NCBI GenBank assembly: GCA_003342895.1
Contig: PTFA01000043.1
Location: 596,110 to 660,109 of the forward strand
Origin: Casuarius casuarius
Taxonomy: Eukaryota; Chordata; Aves; Casuariiformes; Casuariidae
DNA length: 64,000 nt
Reading direction: 5' to 3'
A program made the translations under genes and the position numbers. The notes beneath the pieces are model-generated. The model did no database searches, had not been told where the DNA came from, and saw nothing but the letters and a program-made list of their open reading frames with translations. Positions 10,940 to 23,499 of this stretch are shown here, piece after piece. Within the stretch, counting starts at the first letter, position 1. Every line of letters starts with the position of its first letter.

Positions 10940-13900
10940 TTCTAAACTNTATCTAGAATAAATGTGTTTAACCTTTATGGTTGACTCAGCTTTTGCACAC
11001 ACATCACAACAGCACTGGACTACAGTCCGCTCCTTGCTACTGCAGCAGGTAGATCCACTACCGCGGATGCAAACTNCCACTCTGCAAGCACTGCACAAGC
11101 ACAACCGAGGAAGACGGTCCCTGCCCTGCACCAGCAAACACAGACGCCTGAAGTGTACTCCATTAGTCAGAAAAGAGCAACAGCAAATTTAATGCAGGGC
11201 TGTATACTTGATTGACGAGAAAACATGTTTTTATCAGACTGAGAACAAATCTGGCTGTATGAAAACAAATAAAAGTAAAACTGCATAACAAGGAAAAAAC
11301 CCCACAATATAAATCAAGGCTTGTTACTTGTGATTAAATCACGATTAACATTNGTCATTTAAATGCTTTCATTTAAATCTGTCTTGCTACTGATACAAGT
11401 TAGACAAATACTGCTTATCCAGCATATGCGGTAGCAAAAGCTTTAANGGCGTTTTCCCCAGCAGCCACGGGTCTGGAGCAAGACCTTCACACTGCATTTC
11501 TACCAAAGCTGTGTCTGCCACCGTGACATCGGTCTGAGGAGCTAAACAGAGGGGTAGTGCAAGGAAAGCAATCAGAGGTGAGATAACAAGAAAGAAGAAT
11601 ATGTACAATATGCAAGTTTAAGCAGCTAAAATGAAAAAAAGAAGTCACGCCATGTGCAGACTTTGAACAATATAAATATGAAACAATTTTTCACATTAGG
11701 GAAGAAAAATTGTGTTACCTGAGAGATATCATTACATGGTACAACATTTGGAAAGGCTCTTTGCATATGTCTTGATATTTAATGTTACAACAGCTAATGC
11801 ACACACTCCAAGAAATTGTCAGCTGCTGAGGATCAGGGCCTACATGCCATCATCCTGGTCTCTGACCTCCCTAGCAGAAGATGAAGCTCCACTTCATTTT
11901 GCGTACCTGTACGGTCAAAGTGACACAGACCGACAAAGTGAAGATTTCGCTTTTTGTTTCCTTCCTGCACCTACTGAAAATGCAAAGTAATTTTTCCTGT
12001 TCCCAAATTCCCTTTACAAAAAAAGGAAGAATAAGCATAGATGCATTTTTCCTATTTCCTGCCCACAACATATCTAAATCTAATAGAATTGGAACAAATA
12101 ACTATAAACGATTACCCAATTAGTTCCGTGGCACAGAACAAGGGTGTCTTTAACTCACTTATTTTAAAGCACTGGTGGTCATTTCCTTTGAGCTGATCCA
12201 GAGTTTTTGGTTGCACTCNCTCCGTAAATAGGAGTAGAGGAGCACAACCTCTACTGACTTAAGTAGGGGAGAGTCTACCGGAAGAAATCGAGCTCCATCC
12301 CTCTTTTCCTGGGGAAAATTTGACTATTTAGCATTGTTATTACAGAAACACCGAGTGATTGTGTTCTGCTCACAGGAGCAACAGCAGAAGCAACACAGGC
12401 TAAGAATAAATAGCATACATGCCAAAGCAGGGGTGTGGGAGAAAAGGAACGGGNATTTATTTCCAGATCCTCTTCTCCTTCACTATATGCTTGGGCAACC
12501 TTAGATATATAGCACACAGAAGGTATCCTGAAGTAGCTCTCTAGCTCTATTTTATCTAAGTTACACAGAGAATGCAGCCCATCATTTTTTCTACACTGTT
12601 TATACAGAAATCGAAGATAAATTTGGCATAAACTCATGACACCCNAGAATCATACATACATTATACAACATATAACGTGTAACAGACTTGCTCCGTTTCT
12701 CAGCTCCTGTTAAGAGTGGTATGAAACAGCAAGCTGTTGGCAATTGCAACAAATGAAGCGTATTTCAGTACACTTTAAAAGCTGAATTGCAAAAAAATAC
12801 AGGCTTCTTCTGACCCTTTGCATTTTGATGGTTGCACAGTGAGAAATATGGCCTTTAAAATTACACCTTGCAAAGCACTCCATTGTACCAATCAATCTCT
12901 CCAAGCAGCTTCCAGAGCACAGGCTCCCGCAGCAGAGAGCTACAAGAACAAGGGCGTAGCTGATCTGCACGGAGCCAGCCGACGTGGTGGGGAGCAGGGT
13001 GCCATCCCTCTGCCCCTCAAAATATTCACCGACTCTCCCTGCCGAGCGTGCGCGTATCCTACTTCTGATTCCCAGGGCTCTCCATGGGTTCTGCGTCGGG
13101 GAAACTTCCCTTCCTACCGCTAGAAAACCATCTCTGATGCACAGCTGCTTTGGAGCTCTTTGCTGCCTGGTGCAAGCGTACCACCCTTGTTTGCATAGAT
13201 CCTTTTGTTTACATTCTGACCCATACACAGCGCAGGTCCTATATGTAATTCAGATGAGTGATGCCCATTTAAACCATCTGTACTTCCTGCCTATATATAC
13301 ATATATACGTATATAGTAGATGCATGTAACTTCTATATGTCTCAAAACTAGNCTTTAAATTCTATGGGTGAAGACAGAATCCCTTAGCACATCTGTGTAT
13401 CACCCCAGAGCCTGGGGAACATCCTATGAGAAGCAGTAGACACANAGTCATTGCAGGCGTTTGGCGTTGCCTGTAGGCTTGCTAATTCAAAAAGCATAGA
13501 GAACTGAGCTGTCAGTTTTACCCCAACATTGTGGGAGAGAAAAGCCTATTTCGGAACACTTGGCATCCTGAACGACAACTCTCCAGATCCTCCCTTCAGC
13601 GTTGACAGGTCCAGGCTCTGGCCTGGGTCCTTAGGGACTCTATCCCACTCTTCGTTCTACGCCTCTAAGCAGTCCTGGTTTATGTTGCATGGGAAAGGAC
13701 AAGGGAGGTGGGAAAGGAGAGGCAAACACCCCATCCATGGAGAGGGGAGAGAAGAACAAAAAGATTATCTCTTTTATCCAGAAGTGTCCAGTGTCCAACT
13801 CCTCTTGGCCATTCAAGTCCTGCTTGGCCTCTGATGGACTTTGAAATGTGTAACTTACTGGAAGAATACTTAAGTATCTAAGAAGACAAAATTAATAACA

Positions 13901-15300
13901 AGGTGGAACAACAACAACAAAAAAAACCCAATCAAACAGGCCAGGCCAAAAATTTAACAGCTCCTCAGCTCTACAGCTCTCTGTAGAGTAAGTTAAAGAG
14001 CCTCGGTCTGTTTTGATGAAGGTATGCATAAAGCCGAGGTAGATTTTGTAGAATTTCACTTGTTCTAAGTCCACCGGATGGTGACTTCTCATGCACAGAG
14101 AAGACACGAGACAAGACTGGGCTCCATCCCGAATCCGCAATCCTGACTGTCTCAGCAAAGGCCAGAAACTCAGCAGACATTGAGAAGTAACAACAGCCCC
14201 CTGGCCCTGAGGGGAAGGACTGTTTTGGGAAGCTCACGTTCTCACAGTCTCTACAACACCTAATCTACGTTAACAGTTCAGGCTGTAATTTTCCAAAGTA
14301 TTTAAACAAATGTCTAAGGATGTGCGAAGCAGCTCCATGAACGGAGCCGGAAGAAAACTGCAGTGACAGTACTCGCTCGCTTACGTAAGTCACAGCAGTC
14401 CTCACGCAGNTTTCTTCCACGCAGACCACTAACGTGACACCCAGTCAACATTACAGAAGTAAATAAAAGACCTGAAGGAGGAAATATCAATGTTCATGGA
14501 TGGGCCTCAAGATGTTTGCCAGTGTTTACTTAAAAGGAGTCCTGTTATTCCATACTTCAATATAAGCCCAGAATAAATATTTAATATCTTGGATGCATAA
14601 ATAATGATTTGAAGGTTGAGCTATTGGCTTAAAAATACAATACTATTTTAAGCCGTTTCACTGGCCAGCCACATAAATTATTCAAGATTTAAAAGTCATC
14701 CTGTGGTCTCTGTACAAGGAGAAAACTAGGAAGTCGTAACTATAATGACAAAAGCAGGGCAAGATCAATCAAACCACATGATCTCTAACACAAACAAGTA
14801 GCAATTAAGCAGCAATCAAGACCNATATGACTGTGGTTGATGTCCTTTTATGCCAATACTCTCAGTCCAGAGAGCAAAACTTAATAATGCTTTGCAATTT
14901 ATCAAGGGAACCATAACTCTGCTCTCGGTGACTTGGCCAGGAGGCTATTATGATAGTATTTCTCTGTAATTTAATAACATGAAGGCAAGGGGGGAGGGGA
15001 GAGCAAAAGCATTTTTGACGTACAACTCCCATCTCTACAAGTGTATTTTTCACTTGCTGAATGATAGAAGCCAAAGTCATAATAATATACCTCAGTACCA
15101 ATTTGTTAACGGCAAAGGGGAGCTAAAGTATCTGGCAAAGAAAAGCTATTTGAAGTAGCACAGAAGGGAAGGGAACGAACCATCTGAATTCATTAGCAGC
15201 TATCATTGATGTGGAGATAAGTTTAGAGACGAAGAGAAGCTAGTCATCACAAATAACTCGGGAGAAAAGCACAGGCAGGAGCGGTTGTTTAAGTTGTTTA
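10940..15300. other. Intron 2 sequence, no recognised gene
   Basis: Unique sequence with a (TA)n-like microsatellite at 13291-13316. A 172-codon open frame on the minus strand at 12710-13228 has no recognisable family and a composition expected by chance. No transposon or RNA gene was recognised. Confidence 0.6.
13291..13316. repeat. TA-rich microsatellite
   Basis: Alternating tatatatacatatatacgtatata tract, imperfect, about 26 bases. Confidence 0.8.
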
Positions 15301-15640
15301 AATCTGGACTAGCTTCTGCTAGGTGGCAAGTCGCCACTTCGCAGCACCTTCGTCTGACGGGCTCCAGCCTCCTTGGAGGCTGGCTGAACAAAACACGGTT
15401 TCCCGGCACTCAGGGCTGCGTACGGGTTGCCGGCACTCCTGGCTCTGCTTTGNGATGCCGCCCACGTGCCGCGGACAAGCCTCTCGGGCGGCCCGTACCT
15501 GAGGCCAGGTTTCANGGCATCTTCTGGCGGCAGAGCTGGCTCCTGCCAGCTTCTTCCCAAGCTTGCAAGACCTCCCGGCTCGCACAGCTACAGCTGCCTC
15601 TGGGGCCTTGCAGCCAGCTGAGCCAGGCAACAAACCACCG
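15300..15640. promoter_or_regulatory. GC/CpG-rich islet with an NFI palindrome
   Basis: GC-rich block inside AT-rich intron with many CpGs (for example tcgggcggcccgtac). At 15323-15337 the sequence gtggc-aagtc-gccac fits the dimeric Nuclear Factor I site TGGC(N5)GCCA exactly. Just beyond, ccagcctcc (15364-15372) and ggaggctgg (15375-15383) form a 9-base inverted repeat with a 2-base spacer. Function as an enhancer or orphan promoter is inferred. Confidence 0.45.
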
Positions 15641-18600
15641 GGTTATTTTTTCTTCTTTTCCTGCGTTGCTTCTAACCCCCATGAGTTCCTCAATTTGGCA
15701 TGATGGAGGAGGTGATGGTGGGAAGGGGTGGTAGGGACTGCTTAATCAGGCACTGCCAGGAAAGGAAACACTGAAGAATTACATCCTTAAACCACAGCTT
15801 GATGTTAGCATCTTAAATCTTGCTGAAATTTTGCTCTAGACTAACATTTTAATAAGGGCTACAGCTGGTTTGCAAAATCCAGACTGTCTTAAAGCTCTTA
15901 ACAATATCAGGTTGTTTGTTTTTGTCGCTTTGCATTATTTTTCGATTTTTTTTCTTCTGCTCACCTCTCTTCCACGTCTCATTGTGAAAATAATGTAACA
16001 TATATTGGAGCACTGTGCTTTCACCTCGGACTACTTTAGCCAATGGAAATAATGATTATTCATACTTGCAAACATCAAAAAAGAAATCTCATAGCACATC
16101 TTGGATTCCGTCCCTTGTCAACAGTGACCAACAGTGATTTTATGTTTGATGGATTGGATGAGTTGGTTGCCTCACTCCAAGTCCAAAACCAGCTTCATTT
16201 TCCAGAAAATGATCCTGCCAGCTAGCGTTATTAGCCCTCGCGTTGGCAATCTCAACAGAGAGACGAGGAAGCAGGGCAAAATCCAGTGCCCACAGAAATC
16301 AAGACAAATGTTTCCACTGCCTGCAAGGGATGCAGACTCCATTCAGGAAACTGGGCATGTGCTAGAATGACTCACCAGAGAATTGTGCACCTTACACTGC
16401 TTTAAAAAAAGAAAAACACAATTACATTTCTCTTTCATGTACTCTAAAATCATATTAAACTTATCCATCTTGAAAATACAGCCATACACCAGATAAGAGG
16501 GTTTTTATTATTTTTTTAAGATAAGTAAAAAAANCCCTATAAAACAGGACTACTACCAAATCAGGGTAAATTCAATTAATCCTCATCCTGGCATTTCATA
16601 ATTTCTAAAGTGCTTATTCAGGAAAAGGTCAAAAATCACTTGGAAAGATACGTTAATGGCTCTCTAAGTAATGTTTAGACTTACTGAATAAATTTTCACA
16701 CTTAAGTCATGTATAATAAGCATTACAAAATGTATTATAAATTGTGCTCTTCACAATGGAGAGCTGTGTATAACATGTACATATTATTGCCTCCCCAAAG
16801 GACAGTACTTAAGTACTTGCCTAAACCTATCTCTCAGTTGAGGAAAAAATAAGCATATCCTTAACATTACACTTGAAATACACCGGATATATGGTCTCAT
16901 AAAGGGGAATATCTACCTGAATCAGGACCTATAAGCAGCCCGTTATTGTTCATCTACGTGATTTAAAAAAAAAAGCTTCAATCCTAAATAAATGAAAATA
17001 GTTGTAAATAACAGGAAATGAAGGAAGACAAAGCCCTATGCTGATGGATCCATTTGGAACCCCTTCTATGCTTTGAAATATTCGGGCTTTAAAATGACCC
17101 ACAAGACTTAAAAATTAAGTATCAGCATGTGAAAATGTACCATATTACAGTTTAAATCAACCATTATACAGGCTCAGCAAGCATCAGCACACTCCTTCTA
17201 TGCACTAAAAAACGTCAACTTCTCCTTGGTGAACAATCATTTGCAAAATAAAGCAGGCATGCAAAATATGGGTGGCAGGCAGCAAATGCAGATATTCTGG
17301 GCACTAAGGTGTTTTAAAATTGTTTTTCACTTCTGCATCCAGCCTTCACTGAAATCTCAACAGATCAAAGTTTTGCAGACAAGGAAAAAAAAAGCCTACA
17401 AAATTAATAACTATTTAAGTATTCTGTTTCATCATGATAACAAACAGATGGTTTTAATATTCTAGAGGCTAATTTCTGAACAATTAAAAACACAGCAAGA
17501 CATTAACATCTAATGAAACATTTTAACTACCAGTATATGCATCTGCCATTAATTTCCACACAGTAAGGTCTTGGTTCTCTTCAATCTGTTCTTTATTAAG
17601 GAAAGTTTTTCCACTCTGAATTTAGTGAAGTAGAGAATTAACAACTGTTTTCAATCAGCAATCAGCATGATATTTCGCCAGTGTGCATTGAAACCGTCCA
17701 CACTATCAGACATAAATTTACTCCTATGATGGCTTTGATCTGCACACTGAGTAGAGATGTTAGAAGGGAATTCATTTTCTAATTCCATTTTCATTTAGAA
17801 CACGCGAATTAACCCTTTGNGGATCTGACGCCCCCTTTTATCTACTTCTTTAGACAAAGAACACCACTTACTTAAAATGTTATGGCTTATGCATTAGTGA
17901 CAGTCCAGCCAAGAAAAAAAAAATTCATTTTTTTGAAAGCAATAAAAGCATTCTCATGCAAACTGTACTGAAATAAAATTCTTCAAAGGCAGCTAGAATC
18001 CTATATTTATAAGCGTCTAATTTATATTTCCTTTGCTCATTTGCGATAAGAACATTGGGTGGTATTCATCAAAGCTGTACCTATGCAAAAAACTAGTTAC
18101 TTTAAAAAAATCTTCACACTGCAGACACCAAGCTATCTAATTCATGCATGCCCTAATCAGATATGCAGTTTCGAACTACGGACGCATTTTCTGCAGGTCT
18201 TCAGCAATTTGGCAGGTTATGATTTAAATTAAGCCTAGGGAAGTCACTCGCTGTGCTCCTAAGGTACTGCAAAAGGCGGATGTTATTCAGCATTTGTTGT
18301 CATCACCTAGCGCAGAATGAACCATTTACATAAATACCTTAGGGAATAAATTCAGACACCGTCTTTGATGGGTTTGAATAGCGTGCTTGTCTTTCATTAA
18401 ACATAAATATGTAGGCAGCACAATAAGCACCCTGGATTTCAAAAGGGTTAAGTTAGCAAGTAGCTCGCAATGGTTTTCATAGGAACCGCAGTCTGTCCAG
18501 GTTCTCATTTTGTTTTTAATCATGGCACTCATGTAAACATCGAATTGCAAGTCTAAACTAACAAACTTTTAAAAAACAAAATTTGACTAAACACAGGTTT

Positions 18601-19850
18601 TGGGAAAGAGTCATCTGCAGGACCCTGTCTCTTGGATTCATTTAAGGGTACTCCCATTAAAAAAAATAAAAAAATAAAAAAAGTAAATCCCCTTCCTCCT
18701 GGGTATCTGAGGAAATCTCATGTGCTGGGACAAAACAAGAAGAGAGGAGAAGGATGAGCACTAATTGTACGACCTGAATTCCCAATACCGGAAAAAAGGA
18801 AAACACTTTAAAGCTACCAGCAACCACTTCCCATGTAAGCACACGTCAATAAAGTCTCCTGCCCAGTAAGGCTCTGTTATTCTCATATTGTATTTTACAA
18901 CTACTGGACTGGTAGTTTTATAGCCTGATTAAAAGAAATCCAAAGTAGCATTTGATGCTTCTTCAGAAAAAGATGTTGAAGAGAGACTTTGTGTGCCCCG
19001 AATAAGAGGATTTTGTCTCATACCAACACCTTCTAACAGATATAATTAATTACCTTGACATAGTCTGGTGTCAGGAATCACTTCCCTCCCAAGCGTGGTC
19101 AAGCCGATACTAATAACAAAAGTTTACAAAGAATAAGACCTCTGGGCTAATGCACATGTGAAAAATATTTCAAAATATGCCCAGTAGCGTTGTTACAATT
19201 CCTGCAGGTTTAGTCACCTTGAAATGGCATACGTTTCAAGGTGTATTACCTCCAGTACAACGCTTTCCAAAGGGTTTTCCAGTCACTATTTACACTGCAG
19301 TTGCCCCACTGAGAGGTCTGGCCACAAACACTATACAAGAGTATATTAATTTTTTTCACTTGTAGTGAAACCTAACTGAACACATTTATCAGCATTTGGA
19401 TGAATGCTTTACCAAGACTAAACCGATATTGTCATTTCAGTAACTCAGATATTGCAGTATAACGTTTCAGTATAACAGTAGTCTCCAAGTTGTAATATAC
19501 GGCGGTTCATAGAAAATAGGCATATATGTTTCTCTGTGACAAACAAATAGAAAATAGTGCACTATCTGCTGCTAAAATTAAGGGCAGAAACTTGTCCTGT
19601 CCTGTCCCCCCCCCCTCCAAAAAAGAAAAAAAAATTCTGGCTTGAAGGTTTGTTTTTGTCTTGGATAGGAACCAAACTCACACCTTTCAAAACTGACTTG
19701 ACACAAACCTCAATTCAGGTTCAAGCTCATTTTTTTCCAGAATTATAAATTCCCCACGCTCTAAGTCAGCATCGTGACATTAAGTATCAACATACGAAGG
19801 ATAACAGTATATGAAGCAAAAGTATCCCAACCGGACAGACCAAGAAACAT
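15640..19850. other. Intron 2 sequence, no recognised gene
   Basis: AT-rich unique sequence. A-rich low complexity lies at 18660-18685. The area near 16040-16070 (aataatgattattcat) holds clustered homeodomain cores. No coding block was seen. Confidence 0.6.
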
Positions 19851-19852
19851 CT

Positions 19853-19956
19853 GTAACGCAGCTACATAGAGTAAGAGAAACCCACATTCAGGTCAGGAAA
19901 AGCAGGATCATGAACCTGGGTCTTCTGCCTACCAGCTGATGCTCTACCNATGGGAC
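19853..19956 (-). repeat. MIR-like tRNA-derived SINE relic
   Basis: On the plus strand the order gcagctacatagagtaagag, aggatcatgaacctgggtct, ctgatgctctacc follows the reverse complement of a MIR SINE: cagctagtaagtggc, then the region around the tRNA B box, then gtgctctaacca. On the minus strand this gives GGTAGAGCAT (A-box-like) and GGTTCATGATCC (degenerate B box). It is a diverged fossil, not a functional tRNA: no acceptor stem can be drawn. MIR-type fossils are known but rare in birds. Confidence 0.5.
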
Positions 19957-19959
19957 GTT

Positions 19960-21010
19960 AGCTGTTCCAAGACACCTTTCTCTCTCTAATTTTTGCCAGA
20001 AATATGCTGGGCCCAACATATTTCCATCAATATATTCCCATATTAACTACCAGGCCACCTACAATAAAAACACATGACGTCCTTGCCTCGTCCTACTCTC
20101 TGTGCCTCCATCTGTCTCAAAGGCACAACCTGAACAAAGGAGTCTCCTCGTCTCAGCCCTTAATTTTTTGCTTTGCTGAAATAGGCTTATTATGAGTTAA
20201 GGCGCAGATCCAGAAAGGCTCAGAANGGCCGTAATTCCATTTGGAATTTGGTTTCTCAAGATCTGGAACAAGAACAGTAGTTAGGTACGAAAGCACATGA
20301 AAGATTAATCATTTGACTTCAAGCGCTGTCATCGCTATGAATTTCAAGGCCTGGGGCTGGGGGTTTCCGACGTGCCTCTCGGAGTCAAGAGCGTAACCCC
20401 GCTGCAACACAGGGAGCTTTTGGCTTGTTTTGTATCTGTTTTTGGTTCCATGAAATACGGTTGAAGTGGTGTCCCTGGGGATGCTATATGGGATTTCAAG
20501 AGCCCTTTCCAGCCAGCCATATCTGGTTCAGAGAAACGTGCACGCTAAAATGAATGCACTGGGAGTCTGCCGTGTAACCATTAGCCATATAACCACCATT
20601 AATATACCTTGGAGACATTGCCTTATTTTTATATGTCAGGCAGTTTCAAACTAACGCCGTACTTAGAGAGGATAGCACAATATTAAAATGTGACTTTCAT
20701 ACTTTTTATGCTCCAAGTGCCTGGATATACTCTTGGCACACTACAAAAATAACACTTTTATGATTCAGTTTTTCCATGAAATATTTATAATACAACTATT
20801 GAGTGATGGAAGTGCCAGAATATTACTATTGCTATACTTGAATTCCTTGAGAGTGCAAGCTTTTGTTTGGTCTAGCCGCGTGAAGGAAAAGCATCCTGCT
20901 AAACATCTGTCTCTCCGTGGGGAGCCCACAAGGGAATAAAGACTGTGGGGCAGCATTGCCTGAAGCATCTGAGTACTCACCTTACCTATTCCAGTCTAGG
21001 AGAGCCATGG
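19960..21010. other. Intron 2 sequence, no recognised element
   Basis: Unique sequence between the SINE relic and the ancient CR1. I recognised no element, splice-bounded frame or simple repeat of note. Confidence 0.5.
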
Positions 21011-21014
21011 ATAC

Positions 21015-21482
21015 TCGGGATCATAAAACCCCAGAAAACCAGGGAAAGATGCAAATCCAAAAGGTCACATTGCCCATCCTTCTGGACCTGAGAAGGACCA
21101 CCTCTCCCTGCCCCGTTTGTGAAAAACAGACTATCTAACNCAGCCTAACCTATTACTAAAGGTACTCAATGACCTCTACAACTGCTGCAGGCAAAGTATT
21201 GCAGTGTTGCAGTATTGCAGAGCTTTTAAAAAGCTCTCCTTAATGTCTAAACTGCATCTCCTACCTGCGGCGTAATCCCGTTACTCCTTCTCCTAGCTAT
21301 CATGGACAGGCAGAACAGATTTGTCCCTTCCTATTTGCAGCAATCTTTTTGTGTTTGGAGACCGTTATCAGTCTCTCCACTCCATTTTCTCTTTTGAACA
21401 CTAAATTGCCCCAATTCTTTCAAGCCTATCTTGAAGGCCATGCTTTTTAGCACGATTCTCGCTGACTCCTCTTCTGAAGGAG
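21015..21482 (-). mobile_element. Ancient, diverged CR1 LINE fragment (antisense to plus strand)
   Basis: The plus strand follows, in order, the known reverse complement of older amniote CR1 3' regions: tatctaac..cctaacctatt, caatgacctctacaactgctgcaggcaa, aagctctccttaatgtctaaactgcatctcc, cgttactccttctcctagct, ggagaccgttatcagtctctccactcc, and caagcctatcttgaaggccatgctttttagc. The part from 21129 on is convincing; the part from 21015 to 21128 is less so. It is broken and has no intact frame. It is much older than the CR1 tails at 28842 and 47419. Confidence 0.75.
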
Positions 21483-21489
21483 AGCCTCT

Positions 21490-22590
21490 GCTACACCCAT
21501 TAGAAATTATATAACCATACAAATCATACCGGGATGAAATGTGTATTAAATAAAATATGTAAGTGCAAAATGTGCATTAAGATTTGTGGTCTATATTTAG
21601 ACAATTGACTGATTCAGGCAGGTTCACTTCTGGGTGCCAATCTTAAGATACCTGAAAGTATCTGAAGTGATCACCTGAAGAGCTCGCAGCATAAATCTTT
21701 TGAATGCAAGCCACTCTTTCCCTCGTGGAAGCACTGTTAACTCATTGTATAAATAGTATTAGAATCGTAAAAGATACTTACTGAACAAAAGAGAAATAAC
21801 TACAAGTAGAGACAAGCTGCTTATAGAGGAAAGGTGCTGGAGAGGCCTTGTTGAGTTCACTGCAGCTTGATTTAGATCTCTCCTTGTTCAAAACCGTATC
21901 TGAAGCAGGTCTTCTGCTAGATATGACTCCTCTAAAGAAACTTTATTTGCTAATAGGATTGTTCTGCAAGGACAAAGCCGAACTCTTCATGGTACTTCCA
22001 GCTTGATCTCATTTGGTATAAGAAGCTGTTGTTCAAGTTAACCTGAGAAACACTTCTCGAATCCATTTTTATAGCGTTCAAAGATTTCTCAAAGGTGCCC
22101 AGCAGCTCTGTTTTCCATGCTGAGCCCTTCTTCCTCGCTACAGCATTTACCTACTGCAGAAACACTGGAACAAAATGAAACTTATTTTGCCTTTAGCGTC
22201 CCGGTTAGGCAAGCTGGAACTGAATATTGCGGGCAGGCCTTTTGGTGTTCATAAACCCGTTTCACAACAAACTAGAAGAGGAAGGATAGAGGTGATGCTG
22301 GCGTCTGCGCCAGGCGAAGACTGACTGTAAAAGCGCTATGTGCAAAACAGAGGGAAGAGGGAGACGCGGAAGGAAACTTGTTTTGGGCNAAAGGCAGCGT
22401 TATTACCATCTTTTTAAGGCCACAGAAACGCCATGCTGTCAACCCCTGGTATCCCCCAGCAAACCATGGCAACAGCTGCACGGCTCCGTAGTAATAAACC
22501 GAAACAATTTAATAGCTTTTATTGTTCTGCTGTGATGTTTGAGCGCAACCACTTCTTTCCTCCCAGGACTCTGAGCCCGCAAGGGCAGCA
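21490..22590. other. Intron 2 sequence, no recognised element
   Basis: Unique sequence between the ancient CR1 and the HOX/CDX-motif block. No gene or repeat was recognised. Confidence 0.5.
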
Positions 22591-22910
22591 ATGAGAGAAG
22601 ATCTCATTTACCTAAAAGCGCTTATAAATTTTTAATTTGCTTTAACAAGTAAATTAACAAGTCCCTCATTCAGGCAAGTTTTATGGCCTCTTGCCACTTG
22701 GGGAGGGCCATAAAAGTTTTATAGATAATCCAGAGCTACCGAGATTGCTCATAATAAATTGTCTGTTTCCTGTTATTTTATCAAACCACTGGGCTTCTAA
22801 TGACTTAAAGTCACAGCTTCCTTATATCTACGCTTTTTATGAGCCCATATTTATAAACTGTAAAGAATATCTTAAATTATACTGGGCCCCTGCTAATCAT
22901 TACAAAGCTA
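22590..22910. promoter_or_regulatory. Candidate enhancer with paired HOX/CDX-type sites
   Basis: AT-rich, repeat-free block. A perfect 10-base inverted repeat, ttttatggcc (22679-22688) and ggccataaaa (22706-22715), separated by 17 bases, presents two TTTATGG motifs in opposite orientation, as bound by posterior HOX and CDX proteins. Many further TAAT and ATAAA cores follow. Regulatory use is inferred. Confidence 0.4.
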
Positions 22911-23463
22911 GTTTTTTGTTGGAGCCAACCTTCCTGCTCACGCCCAGCTAATAAATACTAAGGGATTTAAGGGCAAAAACTCTTTTTTGAGATAGCACGC
23001 TGATTCCACATGCTACGCAAGACGTTGCTTTAGCCAAAGTTTCATTAATGAATACTTTGAAGCGTCTGGAAGTCCCTGTTTGGACTTCTAGCAGCGCTTG
23101 TAAAACTTCTCAGGCTGGCAAGCACTTTCAGCAACGCTGGCCAGCCTGGCGGGCTGGGATTCAGGCTTGGGAGGAGCCGGGATCTCCTGGAAAAACGCAA
23201 TCTCTTTTCATGGGGAAAATAATTGCTCTGCCAGGTGCTCGGCGTCCACCCTCCAGCGCAGCATTGATGATACTCACCCAGAAGGACCCTACACATGAAN
23301 AGACGTCCTTACCCTCAGGCGCTGTGAGCAGGCACACTGAAATCAATGGTGCTACTCACGGCAAGTATCCCTGAAGACGTTCAACTCCTGGCCATATCGG
23401 GCCCAGGAACACCCAAGTACTGCTTCAGCCAGAGTTGCGATGCTGTGGCTACAGCTACGGCTT

Positions 23464-23497
23464 CGAGACAGCCCACTGCTTAACCTGGGCTGTCTCG
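23464..23497. repeat. Perfect 12-base inverted repeat (hairpin), 10-base loop
   Basis: Arms cgagacagccca (23464-23475) and tgggctgtctcg (23486-23497) are exact reverse complements; the spacer is ctgcttaacc. Complementarity stops outside the arms, so it is too short for a microRNA precursor. Confidence 0.9.
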
Positions 23498-23499
23498 TT

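Noticed and set aside
12710..13228. 172-codon open frame on the minus strand
   Set aside because: No recognisable domain, no splice-bounded context, irregular Cys-rich composition. A few frames of this size are expected by chance in 64 kb read six ways.
19853..19956. Possible tRNA gene on the minus strand
   Set aside because: A- and B-box-like words are present, but the B box is degenerate and no acceptor or anticodon stem can be drawn. The flanks fit a MIR SINE relic better.
23464..23497. Hairpin as a microRNA precursor
   Set aside because: Pairing ends after 12 bases on each side, far short of a precursor stem of about 22 or more paired bases.
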